NCBI GenBank assembly: GCA_032718565.1
Contig: JAVGVS010000478.1
Location: 186,001-250,000, forward strand
Direction of reading: 5' to 3'
DNA: 64,000 nt
DNA from: Distichodus sexfasciatus
Lineage: Eukaryota; Chordata; Actinopteri; Characiformes; Distichodontidae
The notes beneath the pieces were generated by a model. That model saw only the letters and a program-made list of their open reading frames with translations, searched no databases and was not told where the DNA came from. Below, piece after piece: positions 1-11,412 of the stretch. The number at the start of each line of letters is the position of its first letter. The stretch's first letter is position 1. A program made the translations under genes and the position numbers.

Positions 1-344
1 TTAAAGTAACATTGTTATATAAAGTACAGTCCTACATACATTCAGTCATTTGAACTAAAAACAATATTAATGTTAGTTAATATTATAGTAGTATTTCATA
101 TTTTGCACCCATATGTATATTTTGCTGAACTTAAAAGTGAATAAAAAACTTGTATTATATTGCACATACTTGAATTTATGGCAAAACGTAAGAACACTCA
201 AATTCCAAAATTCAAATTTAATTTAGGTTAATTCATGAGGATGAGTTTTTCTTACTTCTTTCATTAAGATACATTAACAGGATTTACAGGTTTATGACAT
301 TTTTTTCTCTGACTTTATCACTGTACACACACTGTGAGTTCGTA

Positions 345-546
345 CTGATGATTTCATTTGCGTGTTTTATTTGACACTTTTGTCTGGATTGTGATATCCA
401 GTTAAAATTTTATTTTATTTGATATATTATTTTTTGGTTAGCATTTATCATGGAGAGTTGTGTGTGTGTTTGTGTGAGAGCTTTTCCCTGACTGATGATG
501 GACATAAATATTTCAGCTTTTTATTTTACCTTTACTTGTAGATCTA
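345..546. repeat. Left part of a ~165-bp tandem repeat, cut by piggyBac
   Basis: This stretch matches the repeat units at 3215-3720: the blocks around 'catggagagtt', 'ctgactgatgatg' and 'tgtagatct' recur there in the same order. The piggyBac element begins exactly where this unit breaks off, at TTAA 547-550, so this is the left remnant of the split array. The preceding 1-344 is AT-rich with nothing recognised. Confidence 0.7.
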
Positions 547-3212
547 TTAACCCTATAATGCCACATGTATTAAATTGGAAACATATATTTCTAAGGCCTG
601 TACCTCAGTAACAGGAATACCATTTTACTCCAAAACTAACTGTATACAATCCTATACATGTCTTCTCCCCCTGGTGGATGATCTATGCACCACAGGTGGC
701 AAAGGCCACCTTTTTTTCAAGAATCCAAGATGGCTGCATTCAAGGTGGAAGTTAGAATGGTTTTCAAGTGATAAGATGCTCTAATTTTGGAACAGTTACA
801 GTAAGTGAAATGAAAAACAAAGTGATTATATTTCAAAATAAGCTTACTAGGTAAAACAAACTCATAATAACTTAATTTTTCCAAAATATTTGATAGAAAA
901 ACTGAGAAAAGCTGTGAATCAAATAAGATACTATAGGTATATAACATATTTCGCGGGCTTAGTGCATCAATTGTTTTAGTGCATTTCTGATTAAATTTGT
1001 AAGAGGTATAGTAATTAAAAACTCGGCACTAAATATTATTTAATTTAAGCTTTCTGAATATTTCTCAGGGCACATATTTTTGGAATAGAATTTACATTCA
1101 TACGTTGTAATAGTCAACATATAATTTGTAAATGTAACATTGTATTGTTTGTGTGATTATGATTTGAATATTAGATGGCGAAAAAGTACAGTGTAGAAGA
1201 CATCTTAAATATGATAACTGATGGAAATTCGAGCGACATAGAACAGTTTGGGGAGAAAGATGACGATGGTAGTGATGAGGAATGGACTCCCTAAAGGAAT
1301 GGTTATTGCTACAGAGGATCATATAGTAGTCAAGTGAAGAAGATGAACCCAGTAGATGAAACAGACCACAACGCAACATCAAAACAGCACAACAAAAACA
1401 GTCATAAAGAGCAAAGCAAAAGAAAGAGTACAGATAGAGAAAGGTGTTATTTGAAAGTCCAATGTTGATTTGATAGCATTACATTGATGACGCCTATATA
1501 GAAAAGGTCAGAATGGACACCATACATGTATTTCAAGCAGTTTGCTACTGATGAAATGATTCAAGAGATTGCACAACAAACTAACCTCTACAGTGTACAG
1601 AAACTGGGAACATCAGTAAACACAACATCCAAAGAAATAGAACAGGTTCTTGGCATGTACATGCACATGGGGTTGGTACAGATGCCCAATGTAAGAGCCT
1701 ATTGGGAAATGGAGACAAGGTACCCCACAGTGTGTGATGTGATGTCTCGAGAACGATTCCTTAAATTGCTGACACTGATTCATTTTCAAGACAACCTCAG
1801 TGTGTCTGATGACCAGAAGAAAGACAAACTGTGGAAAATTAGACCATGGTTAGAAAAACTGCGACAACAGTTTCTTCTCATTCCTCCTGAAGAATTTCAT
1901 GCGGTGGATGAAGTACTGGTGCCTTTCAAAGGCAAGTCTAACCTGCGTGTTTACATGCCCTCAACCTCACAAATGGGGGTTCAAGATGTGGGCACGTGCT
2001 GGACAAAGTGGGTTCCTTTATGATTTTGTTGTCTGCCAAGGTGCGGAAAATCCAGATAAGGAAAAATCTGATGTTGGTGCTTCCGGAGATGTTGTCCCTG
2101 AAATTAACCTCAACCTTCCAGACAAAATCACAAGGCTTTTGCTGACAACTTTATTTACATCAGTACCCTAGGATCACCTGAAAGAACGTGACTCTACTTA
2201 TTTGGGGCACAAATGAATGAACAGGGTGAAGAACTGCAGTATGATGAAGAAAACTATTTGAAGAAAAAAGGAAGAGGGTCATGATTTCAGAGGAATCAAA
2301 AAACACTATTATTAGAGATGTAGACAAGGTTGTGAATCTACTCTTCATTTGTTGGAGTTGAACCAGTGACAAATGTGAACGGTGGATCGAAAACCAAAAA
2401 GGCTACACGGTGCCAAGACCCGCTATTGTGGAGCATTATTACAACAAATTTATGGGTGGTGCTGGACCTCTTGACATGTTGTTCGCTTGCTGCGTTCTCC
2501 TTTAGATCCTAAGATGGTATTCGGTAATATCGGTAAGCACACTGTCACTGCGGCACCTATAAATGCATGGGAATTTTACAAGAGAGACCGGAAAGAACTG
2601 GAACCTAGAAGAAACCAATGCCATTGCTTAAGATTTCAAACTTCTTGTTGGGACTCTTCACGAGCCGCGCAGGAAAAGGGCAAGATCCGCTAGGTAGACC
2701 ACTGTCCTCTCCAGAACACGAGAAAACACACCACGCAAAGACGAGAGCTGCTGCTGTACCCCCTGATGAGAAAGGATGGCATTGACATTTAACAACATGG
2801 AAAAACAAGACAGAGGTGCAAGCACTGCCCAGGAAGTCACTTCTCACATGTCTACTGTGAGAAATGCAAAGTCAACCTTTGTCTAAACAAAGCTAGAAAC
2901 TGTTTTTTGGCATTTCACCTAAACTTAAACAAGCAAGTTAAATATATTTCTTATACTAATGGTGTTAAGTACTAAACCTGTTGTAAAAGTTGTTAAAAGT
3001 TGGTAAAACATGTTTATAGTGTTTTCAGCATATCAAAAATCTTTTTGGTTGACCTAAAACGCCTGAGTTTCTAAATGATACAAGAAAAATCCTATATTCC
3101 CAGGTCATTAAAAACATTTTTGAACACTCAAAATGATTAGAATACAAACAGTCTAATCTTGAAAAACAGAAATTGACTATTCATTCACATAGCAGGCTTT
3201 ATGTAGGTTAAA
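547..3212 (+). mobile_element. piggyBac-family DNA transposon, degraded
   Basis: The element is bounded by TTAA at 547-550 and 3209-3212, the target duplication typical of piggyBac. Just inside are imperfect terminal inverted repeats: CCCTATAATGCC on the left and, on the complement of the right end, CCTACATAAAGCC. The 2.66-kb length fits an autonomous piggyBac. It encloses a decayed transposase gene on the same strand. The flanks on both sides belong to one tandem repeat, which independently supports these borders. Confidence 0.85.
1175..2975 (+). pseudogene. piggyBac transposase (DDE_Tnp_1_7) pseudogene
   Basis: A DDE transposase that once excised and inserted the surrounding element at TTAA. 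The start at 1175 opens with MAKKYSVEDILNMITDG, a typical acidic piggyBac N-terminus, followed by a stop near 1292. The longest open part (1526-2023) carries the central domain, with YFKQFATDEM and the first catalytic Asp in HAVDEVLVPFKGKS. A frameshift follows near 1970. The second Asp block (ADNF, about 2140) and VPRPAIVEHYYNKFMGG (2409-2460) are in other frames. The third Asp block, normally GGVD..D, reads GGAGPLD, so that Asp is lost. The C-terminal Cys/His finger survives at 2825-2920 (HFSHVYCEKCK, NLCLNKARNCF). Several stops and shifts make it non-functional. Confidence 0.9.
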
Positions 3213-3214
3213 GC

Positions 3215-3720
3215 CTCTGTACATTTTTCATCCTCCCTGGCCACTTTTTGGGCCACTTTTTGGACTCTTTTGGAATTTTATTTCGTAAGTATTGTTGGGT
3301 TGGGATTTATTCTGGAGAGTTTTTTTGCATGTGTGCACTTCTCCCTGTGTAATGATAGATGTTTTTGAGTGTTTTATTTCATCTTTATCTGCTGATCTCT
3401 TGTCCATTTCCTCTCGTTTTCTTGGCCACTTTTTGAATTGTTGAATTATATATTTTTTTGTTCTTGTTGGGTTACCATTTCTCATCTAGAGTTTGTGTTT
3501 TCCTCCTGACTGATGATGATGAATGTTTTCTTTTACCGTTAACTGCAGATCTTGTCCATTTCCTTTTCACTATTTGCACAACACTTTTATGTGGATTGTG
3601 ATGTCCAGTTGAATTAGGTTTTTGTTATTGTTGGGTTAACATTTACCATGGAGAGTTTTGTGTGTGCGTGTGTGTGTGTTTATGTTTGTGTTCTTCACTG
3701 ACATTTCGCCAGTTTTAATG
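3215..3720. repeat. Tandem repeat, about three ~165-bp units
   Basis: Three diverged units share 'ttgttgggtt...catt', 'gagagtttt', a GT-rich step, 'gatgatg' and 'gatctcttgtccatttcct'. The partial unit at 345-546 is the same repeat on the other side of the piggyBac insertion. A (TG)n run sits at 3659-3690. No coding sense is seen. Confidence 0.7.
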
Positions 3721-4335
3721 CCTTTTCATGCTTCTGTTTCATTCCTTACTGCTCATCGTCACTTTAGACGGTTCTTATGCTTGACAATAGCCTCCACTGG
3801 CATGACCTTTTCCTCCATCCTCAAGACATTTTTCAATTTCACTTTCTTTCCAAACAAAAAATTCACCGCCACATCAATCATTTAGTTTGACTCAGCAGGA
3901 AGGGAACAGCTTGTGGCACTGGTTCAGGAGCTTCTATTCACTCTGTTTCTTGGTTATTATTCTATTCGCAAAGCATTTTTATCCACTAAGGAAGGTGATG
4001 TTTTTAGACTGCAGCTAGGAGTGTAAATTGCAAGTTCTGTCACGATACAATACTCAGCACGATACAATGATTTGATGCTGATGATTCTGCAAGATTCGGT
4101 TGTCTTGTTGCTATTTCGTGTTTTCCGGATTTGCAGAGTTTTTAACTTTTGAATTGGTATTGGGATATAATAATATAAACTATTTCAGTGTCTTAACTGT
4201 TTTAATTTTTTTGATGGATTTGGCCCTATTTTATATTCATTTCACACTTAAATAAAACGATTATATTTCCTGCTTATCTCAGCCTAGTTTGTTGGTTATT
4301 TCAACTACCTATTTATACTGTATTTATTCAAAACT
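3721..4335. other. Intergenic, nothing recognised
   Basis: AT-rich sequence with no exon-like frame. A short 'gtcacgatacaatactcagcacgatacaatg' stretch near 4040 looks like the end of one of the hAT-type MITEs seen elsewhere in the window. Confidence 0.5.
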
Positions 4336-4672
4336 ATCTGTTAATAGCAATCACCTAGCAACAACTTAGCAACCACCAAGCAACACTCTAGCAATCACCT
4401 AGCAACTTCTTTGCAACCACCTAGCAACATCCTAGCAACCACCTAGCAACATCCTAGTAACCAGCTAGCAACATCCTAACATCCACCTAGCAACAACCTA
4501 GCACCCACCTAGCATCAACCCAGCAATCACAAAGCAACTCCTTTACAACTACCTAGCCACGATCTAGCAACACCCTACAAAGCACCTAGTTACACCATAG
4601 CAACTCCTTTAACAACCACCTGGAAACATCTTAGGAACTATCATAAAAACCTTGCACCCAGCTAGCAACAGC
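4336..4672. repeat. CCTAGCAACCA-type minisatellite
   Basis: About 30 imperfect copies of a 10-12-bp unit, consensus CACCTAGCAAC with alternating CATC/CACC spacers. Units near the right end are more diverged. A SINE fragment abuts the array. Confidence 0.9.
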
Positions 4673-4677
4673 TTAGT

Positions 4678-4848
4678 TTGTCATTGTAAACACAAGTAAT
4701 AAGCACACAGTGCAATCACAATCAGTCGTGCTGGGGGACAGCACACTTCTATGAGTACCTCAGTGGTACCTTTACTGGTCCGGGACTTGAACTGGCTACC
4801 TTGCAATCATAGAGCGAACTCCCTAATTGTTGTGCAACCAACTCTCCA
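4678..4848 (-). mobile_element. tRNA-derived SINE copy, diverged
   Basis: Contains the family landmarks 'tgtcattgt', 'tgagtacctcagtggtacctttactggt' and 'gggacttgaactgg' (the complement of the B box). The tRNA-like head lies at the right, so the copy is on the minus strand. The middle is deleted. Confidence 0.8.
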
Positions 4849-4849
4849 G

Positions 4850-5363
4850 TCAAATATTACAACTGAGCGTTTCAAATCCTGTTCTTCTGTAAATACTTGA
4901 CCAATGTGTACTGTCATGTTTTATACGTCTGTAATCCAAAGTGACTGCACAACTTCAGTATAGTTCAGTTTGCAGGACAAAGGCATGCAGGTTATAAAGC
5001 TTAGAGAACCTCATAAAGCACAATCTACGAGGCTTAGTCACGGAGACAATGGCCAGCGGAGAGACACGCACATGCACAACAGGGTTTTTAAAATTAGTTT
5101 GGCTCAGGATTGAGGTCACTAATGTAGTGTGTGAAGTTTGAATTTAATTTGGATTATTTCTTTAGCTATCCATTGCATAAGGTCTCCATCTACCATCACC
5201 ATCTGTTTTTAGTCCTGATTAGAGGCACGTTTTTTATGTGTCATGCAAATTTCACAGACACTGACTAGAAAATTTGAAATTTATTTCCAGAAACTTTAAA
5301 CATTACATTACATTACATTCCTTACACTGGCAGTCAAAACTGAGAGAGATTGTCAGCTAATGG
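4850..5363. other. Intergenic, nothing recognised
   Basis: No exon-like frame. The only structure is a short (CATTA)n run at about 5303-5322. Confidence 0.5.
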
Positions 5364-5720
5364 GTAGGGGTGTAACAATACGATCGATTGATCTACATCG
5401 ATACTATGATTCAATGATCAACAAGCCCTTCACAGAACTTATCAGACATCATCATATTGTAACATCACTTGATACTGAAACAGAAGTCTGTTCATATAAA
5501 TGTCTGGTTGAACTCAAGAATAAAAATCTCAAATAATAATTTAGTTGCTTTTTGTGGTGTGATATGCATGGAAGTGATGGCATATGATATTCTCTCATAA
5601 TGATCGCTAGTTCCTGATTTGAATCGAAATCAAATTGTGTCGTAGCAGACATTGTGATATCAGTAGACATTGAATCGTTGTCCATTATATTATGATGAAA
5701 ATTATGATTTCCACCCCTAC
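5364..5720. mobile_element. hAT-like MITE (TAGGGGTGTAAC family)
   Basis: About 357 bp bounded by inverted 'taggggtg'/'caccccta'. The interior ('cagacatcatcat', 'ttagttgctttttgt', 'gaaatcaaattgtgtc') matches the copy at 18630-18915. No 8-bp target duplication is clear. The small frame at 5452-5685 lies within it and is not a gene. Confidence 0.7.
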
Positions 5721-5804
5721 TTACTTTTGTATCTTTGCTTCTTTAACTAACTAACGATTCAGCTTGAACTATTGCTTGTTGTGTATAAATGTTCATATGC
5801 CTGT

Positions 5805-5996
5805 CGTTTCAGAGGAGGATGGGGTCCTCCTCCAAGTCTTGGTTCCTCTCAAGGTTTCTTCCTATTAGAGGGAGTTTTTCCTTGCCACTGTCGCCTCAGG
5901 CATGCTTTGTTGGGGGCTTAGTCGCTTTTATAATGCGGAAGTGCTTTGTGACAATGACTGTTGTTAAGAAAGAGCTATTATATAAATAAATTTGAA
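5805..5996 (+). mobile_element. Non-LTR retroelement 3' end
   Basis: Carries the widespread teleost tail 'ggttcctctcaaggtttct..gagggagtttttccttgcc..gctttgtgacaatgactgttgtta', ending in 'taaataaatttgaattta'. This is the sort of conserved 3' tail shared by fish LINEs and SINEs. The LINE clade cannot be named from this alone. Confidence 0.7.
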
Positions 5997-6345
5997 TTTA
6001 CTGGAAAGAATTTCTTGCACATGAAAGAATGGTATATTAATGGTAGATTATTAATTATACACTGGCAATAAGTCAGTAATTAGTATCAGATGACACCCAA
6101 AAAGAATTGCTTTCAAGTTTTCATGAAGATTCTGACATTCACCAATGTATTCTTATTTAACATATGTTCCTAAGTAAGAACAGAATCTACTATTGAAGAT
6201 CATGTTTACATAATGGCCAGTATGCGCGTTTGTACAAAACATTCATTCTTGGGTTTTCTTTAATTCTACAGTTAATACTTTTTATAGTATATTATAGTGT
6301 TATATTACATTTAACAAAGCATCTTTCATTTTACTTGCCTGATTT
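5997..6345. other. Intergenic, nothing recognised
   Basis: AT-rich, no motif or frame of note. Confidence 0.5.
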
Positions 6346-6349
6346 TAGT

Positions 6350-7128
6350 CTCAGAAATTAGAAACACTATAAGTCCCAGACATGAAACACTATTAGTCAT
6401 AGTACCGCCCTGTACATAATACAGTGCCACTGATGGTGAAACTGCTTTTAGTTCAACTTTTACAGGCATTTATTAAAATGTTTTTCATTTCCACATGCTG
6501 TGTTTTTTCAGTCCTAAAGTTGGAATTATTCACATTTTTTTTAATGTAGTTATTAAGTCATAAGAAAGCAGAATTGAACCTGTGCCATAATTAACCAGTA
6601 TTAGTCCTGTGTAACAGTGAAGCACACAGAACTTAGAAACACTATAAATCCTGTGACATGAAGCACTATTAGTACTGTGCCATAAAGAACTGTTCATCCT
6701 GTGCCATATTAAAGCATTATTAATCCTTTTCCATAATAAAGCACTGTCACTGCCATAATAAAGCTGTATTAATCCTGTGCCAGTTCTGAGGTTGGGATTA
6801 TTCAAATTTGAAAAAACATAGTCTTTAATAATTCATAATTAAGCAGAATTAGGCTTGTGCTACAATAAGGCAGAGTACTAAAAGTGCTATAAATCCTGTG
6901 ACATGAAGCAATATTAGTCCCAAATAATTATAAAGCACCGTCCTGCCATAATAAAGCATTAATATTAGTCCTGCCTATGCGAAAATATTTTCGTTTCGTT
7001 TTTTGTTTTTTTCCGTTCTTAAATTGGGATTATCCAAAAAAAAAAAGAAAAAAAGTAAAAATGTAGTCTTTAATAAGTCATAATAAAGCACAATTAGTTC
7101 TGTGCCATATTACAGCATTATTAGTCCC
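6350..7128. repeat. Degenerate ~25-bp tandem array with higher-order structure
   Basis: The unit is roughly CCTGTGCCATAATAAAGCATTATTAGT, repeated imperfectly. A longer block (feature 'cttaaattgggattat(t/c)ca..aaaa..tagtctttaataa(g/t)tcataa') recurs about every 250-280 bp near 6520, 6790 and 7020. Many units contain AATAAAGC hexamers. The array ends just before the Reprimo relic. Confidence 0.75.
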
Positions 7129-7183
7129 AAAAGTGGAGTTGATGCCCAGCGCTGCGGGGCCTTCCCGCGGGGTTCCAGCTACT

Positions 7184-7472
7184 TTAAGCCGCGATCATGA
7201 CGATGTCCGGCTCTTTGGACGGTCTGGTGCCTCCAGCAGCAGGCTGGATCATGCTCTCCGACTTGATGAGTATAGTTACAGCCCAGAAGAAGATGAAGAC
7301 CGATGCAGGAGACAGCACGCAATAACACGGTGATCTGCACCATCTGCGCCACGAACCGCTCCTGCTCGTTCAAGAACGGCGCCCCCACTGCCCCCGCGGA
7401 CCCCACTACCGGCTGCCGCGCCGAGCCCGAGCCCAGGGTCCGGTTCAGGAATAAAGCGGGAGACGCGTCCAT
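7184..7472 (-). pseudogene. Reprimo-family gene (rprm/rprml/rprm3-like), frameshifted
   Basis: Reprimo proteins are small single-exon, single-pass membrane glycoproteins of about 109 residues, linked to p53-dependent G2 arrest. Here an ATG at 7472 opens MDASPALFLNRTLGSG, with an N-glycosylation site (NRT), then FLNEQERFVAQMVQITVL. The hydrophobic segment continues in another frame as SVFIFFWAVTILIKSESMI, then RPSKEPDIVMIAA and TAA at 7184-7186. LIKSESMI followed by RPSKE is the family signature. One surplus A at about 7321-7325 breaks the frame. Without it the product would be 95 residues. The family motif LGCN appears out of frame in the same segment, hinting at further compensating indels. 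The region is GC-rich, unlike its surroundings. A consensus sequencing error is the alternative to pseudogenisation. Confidence 0.75.
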
Positions 7473-7620
7473 CTCTCCTGCAGCGTGCCAAAATCAGCAG
7501 CTGACATCTGAGAGCGCAAAACCAGCACAACCGCGGAGAAAAGGTTCCTGTTGGGTTAAAGTTGTCCCTAACGGGTTCGGCGAGTCTATGTCCGGTGTGT
7601 GGTCAGACACCCAACCACTT

Positions 7621-7651
7621 CTGATGGAGGAGAGAGAGAGAGAAGCAGATG

Positions 7652-7695
<44 letters not shown>

Positions 7696-7838
7696 CTAAA
7701 GTGGTGTTTGCTGAGAAAGAGAGAGAGAGAGTAAAGCTGAGTTTGTAGGAGTAAGGGAAGCAGATGGAAAGAAAGAGGGCAAGAGGGAGAAAGGGGGCGA
7801 TAGAGACTGAGGAGAGAGAGAGAGAGTAGGTATGTGAC

Positions 7839-7899
<61 letters not shown>

Positions 7900-7974
7900 A
7901 AGCTGAGCTTGTAGAGTAAGGGGAAGCAGATGGAAAGAAAGAGGGCAAGAGGGAGAAAGGGGGCGATAGAGACT

Positions 7975-8045
<71 letters not shown>

Positions 8046-8240
8046 AAGCTGAGGCTGTGAAAGGAGAGAGAGAGAAAGAGAGAGTAGCAGATGGAAAGAA
8101 AGCGGTGTTTGGTTTGCTGAGAGGGGGACAGAGAGAAAGCAAAGCCGAGGTTGTAGACGGAGAGAGATATTGAGAGACAGAGAGAAACAGGGGAAACTGA
8201 GTGACAGGAGGAAAGAGAGGGAGAGAGAGAAATTGGTTTT
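7621..8240. repeat. GA-rich compound minisatellite
   Basis: Long (GA)n runs separate near-identical blocks of about 85 bp ('taaagctgagcttgtag..gcagatggaaagaaagagggcaagagggagaaagggggcgatagagactgagg') at about 7730-7813 and 7898-7979, with a diverged third block near 8043-8150. Open frames on both strands here encode only Ser/Leu or Arg/Glu repeats and are not genes. Confidence 0.9.
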
Positions 8241-8241
8241 A

Positions 8242-9639
8242 TGGTGTAAAGCAGAGCTTGTATAAGGAGATATAAACAGACAGAAAGATGGATATAAATA
8301 TTTATTATACTGGATATATTGCTATTTATTATACTGCACATTATACATTTTATACTACTATAATTTTATATGCAGATATATTTAACACGAATAATACTTA
8401 TTTATATTTTATTTTTATGTGTCTCTTGTATATTACTCTGTACAAAAAGCAGTGTTCTCAGGTTGAATAATGAACATGGACAGAGCGAGTTGTAGTATTT
8501 CTAATTTCCGTTAGGTGGCGGTGTTGTGTAATTTATTGCTAATTGCTATTGCTAGTCTACATCAGGCACAGCTGACACCTGTTTAATCTGCTTTACATGA
8601 GTCTGACAGACGAACAATTAAAAGAAAACAACCTCAACTCTCTCTTTAGAGCTCGGATAACAGTTCGTGCCTTTAGCATGAATCTAGAAGTTTCTTTTAG
8701 AAGTCTGTAACATCAACCCTAGTACAATTGCCAACCCACACTAATTTAATAACTAATTACAAGACTTAAGATTTGAGTTCAGAAGTCCTTCTGTAGATTT
8801 TGCAGCACTACAGAGGAAGTATTTGCGGAGACGGAAGTGTTTGGAGTGGTCGGAGTGAGGGGGTTTCCTGCAGGTGAGAGGGCCGGTGTCAGTTTCAGGT
8901 GCCAAGTGGTGTGATAATCCCAGTGGGGTGAAACCTTGTGAGAGGCCACTCCATCACAACTAAGTGGCATTATTGATTTCATGTGAGGAGCGATATTTTT
9001 AAACCAAAGCTAACGCTGGAGGAGTTCCGGACAGCTGTCCCCCACTCCCACACAACACCAGCAGCACGTACTAACCTCAGCTCTCCACTTTCCAGAACAT
9101 GGTGTATGGTGCAAGACACTACGCAGCAAAGTCTGAGTTCATTTGGCCCTTTGAAAATGTTGGTAGATATTATTTTAAATCGTCATTTTTATACACAGAC
9201 TTTCTGGTACTGGTCAAAACAAGCAATATATAGTGAACTATTATAAGCCCCTGAGACTTGTCTCTAAGAGCTGGGCCTGACATTTAGATTATTCAGTGAA
9301 GTGTCGCAATCAGTCTAATACTAGTTGTTTTCCATAAATGACTGGGTATTTCCGAGGCCCACGTGTTCATAGAACTCTCCATGTCTACAACGGACAAATG
9401 GAGGGGTAAGTTGAAGTTGAACAGTGATGCCAGATTTGCAGCCAAAAATCAAGAATCTGCTAATTTTTCTGCCGCTGTATATGCTGAAGGCTTGTTGCAG
9501 ACGTGGGTCATGTCCGGATGGGCGCTGACGTACTTCGTCCAGTGTCTGGCTTGAATGAAATGATTGTTGAAGAGAGCTAAAGAGGAAGAGAGCCAGCGAT
9601 GAGAATGAAAAACCTCGTTAGAGATGAGCAACTCTACTC
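8242..9639. other. Intergenic, no gene established
   Basis: AT-rich to 8470, then mixed. On the minus strand near 8883 'ccctctcacctgcag' resembles a splice acceptor, followed by about 100 bp open in two frames. No family was recognised, so no exon is called. Confidence 0.4.
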
Positions 9640-9840
9640 AACTCTGAGCAGTGCTGAGGAAAAGTAGTTTTTTCAAGCTACTTGTCATTAAAAGTATCCA
9701 AACTACAGTCACACTGCTGTTTTAATATAGTAGTTACTACACTACAAGCTACAGAGTAAAAGTGTCTAACTACATCATTTTGGGAAAAATAAACTTTTTT
9801 CACACTCAAAAACCACTCAGGAATCGATAAGAGAATTTAT
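9640..9840. mobile_element. MITE fragment of the 'actacagt' class
   Basis: The stretch 'tagtagttactacactacaagctacagagtaaaagtgtctaactac' is matched in reverse complement near 47260-47305 ('tagctactttttctctgtagcttgtagtgtagtaactactac'). It resembles ends of common fish hAT-type MITEs. Confidence 0.5.
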
Positions 9841-10149
9841 AAGGAATTGGACTGATAGACAGAATCAACAATGGCATTGATACTGATAAAATCTTATCAA
9901 TTCCTCAATCTATACCTTTTTTTACCTCAAAATTCTCTTGTGCCCAAAGTTTACTTTTTACTACAAATTTAAAAGATGAAAAGTCTATTAGATAGTGCTG
10001 TACAATTCCCCAAAAACATAAAAGTCTAAATGGAAGTAACACCCAGATGATGTTCTAAGCAATTTCACTTCATTACACCATCAAAGGACATTTTCCATAA
10101 CTGATTTACATAATTTAGAGTAATTTGACTGGGTGATATGTGATACATA

Positions 10150-10670
10150 CAGTACTGTGCAAAAGTTTTAGGCAGGTGAAAAATGTTGCAAACAAAGAAT
10201 GCCAGAAATATAAATAATGATTGTTTATTTTTATCAATTTACAAAATGCAAAGTGAGTGAACAAAAGAAAAGCTAAATCAATCAACATGCAGGTTACTAC
10301 CTTTTTGCTCTTCAAAACCAAGAAAGACATCAATTTCTAGGTACACTTGCACAAAGTCAGGGATTTTAGGATTATAACATATTATTTTTGTAGTCATTAT
10401 ATTATTTGTAGATTATAGATTCTAGATTCAGGTTAGTCTCTCAAGACAAGCTTGGGAACAACCTACCAGCCGAGTTCTTCCAGTAAGTGTAATTTAGAAG
10501 AATTGATACTTTGAAGGCAAACGGTCACACCAAATACTGACGGATGAGATTTCTTTTTGTCCATTCAATTTACTTTGTTGACTGATGAAAATAAATGATT
10601 AACACTTCCATTTTGAAAGCATTCTTGCTTACAGCATGCCACACCTGCCTAAAACTTTTGCACAGTATTG
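10150..10670. mobile_element. Tc1/mariner-type foldback MITE, copy 1
   Basis: Starts after TA at 10148-10149 with 'cagtactgtgcaaaagttttaggcaggtg' and ends with its complement at 10663-10670 ('cagtattg', target TA mutated to CA). The inverted repeat continues inward ('aacaaagaatgc', 'aaataaatgattg'), so most of the element is one long hairpin. Copy 2 is at 46013-46582. No transposase is encoded. Confidence 0.8.
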
Positions 10671-10879
10671 CACAGAAAAACGTTCACTTATAAGTGTGAA
10701 GTGCTGCTGAATGATGCAGCTGCCCTGCAGCCAGAGACACCTAATACCAAAAGATTTGCAAACATAATTTTACAGGAATTCAAACACTAGATAATAAGCT
10801 AAAATCAGGTATTTTAGGCCGCAATAGTCTCAGAAAAGGCCTGCGAAATACTGAAGGGACAACCTTATTTTTCACAACC

Positions 10880-11165
10880 ATAAGATAGAATGCATAATAA
10901 CAACTCTGCAAGCTAATAAAACAGACACTGTTCTTATTATTTCCAGTAGTTATATCTACAGTTCAAGCTAAATAAAGTAAAATGTCTACAGGTGCCGCTT
11001 TCATCAGAAGTGTGTTGATTTCACGACTGTGTCAGCATTTACACCTCAAACTATGTCAGATCTGAGTAGTGCAGGACGTCCTGAATAAGGCATGTATAGC
11101 TAACCTCAACACAGACGCTATAATAAATCTGACAACGCCCCAAATTATTCTCTTAGGGCTGTAAG
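10880..11165. mobile_element. Fragment of the 56150-57244 hAT-like family
   Basis: Shares, in the same order, 'aacagactctgttcttactatttc', 'acagttcaagctaaataaag', 'gtagtgcaggacgtcctgaa' and 'cttttagggctataa' with 56895-57150. Confidence 0.75.
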
Positions 11166-11332
11166 GGTTAATGTAGATTTTTTTTTTTAAAAGGAACATT
11201 CAGAAATAAAAGCCAATTGGTTGTACATTTTCAGACTTTTTTCAGAAAATAATGTATCCGATTGCTTGATTAACTGATGAGAAAAATGAGAGAATACTTC
11301 ATTACAAAAATAATCAATATTTGCAGCACTAG
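11166..11332. mobile_element. MITE fragment shared with 49555-49690
   Basis: 'acattcagaaataaaagccaattggttgtacattttcagact' is almost identical to 49566-49606, followed in both by 'cagaaa'/'aactgat' type sequence. It ends 'atatttgcagcactag'. Confidence 0.65.
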
Positions 11333-11370
11333 AGACAGTGGAAGTCACTGAAAAGAGAGTATTCCAAGAG

Positions 11371-11412
11371 TATGTGTGTGTGTGTGTGTGTGTGTGTTTT
11401 TGTGTCTGTGTG
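11371..11412. repeat. (TG)n microsatellite
   Basis: About 20 nearly uninterrupted TG dinucleotides. Confidence 0.95.

Noticed and set aside
7586..8341. 251-codon Ser/Leu-rich frame on minus
   Set aside because: It is the translation of the GA/CT compound repeat. All frames across it stay open for the same reason.
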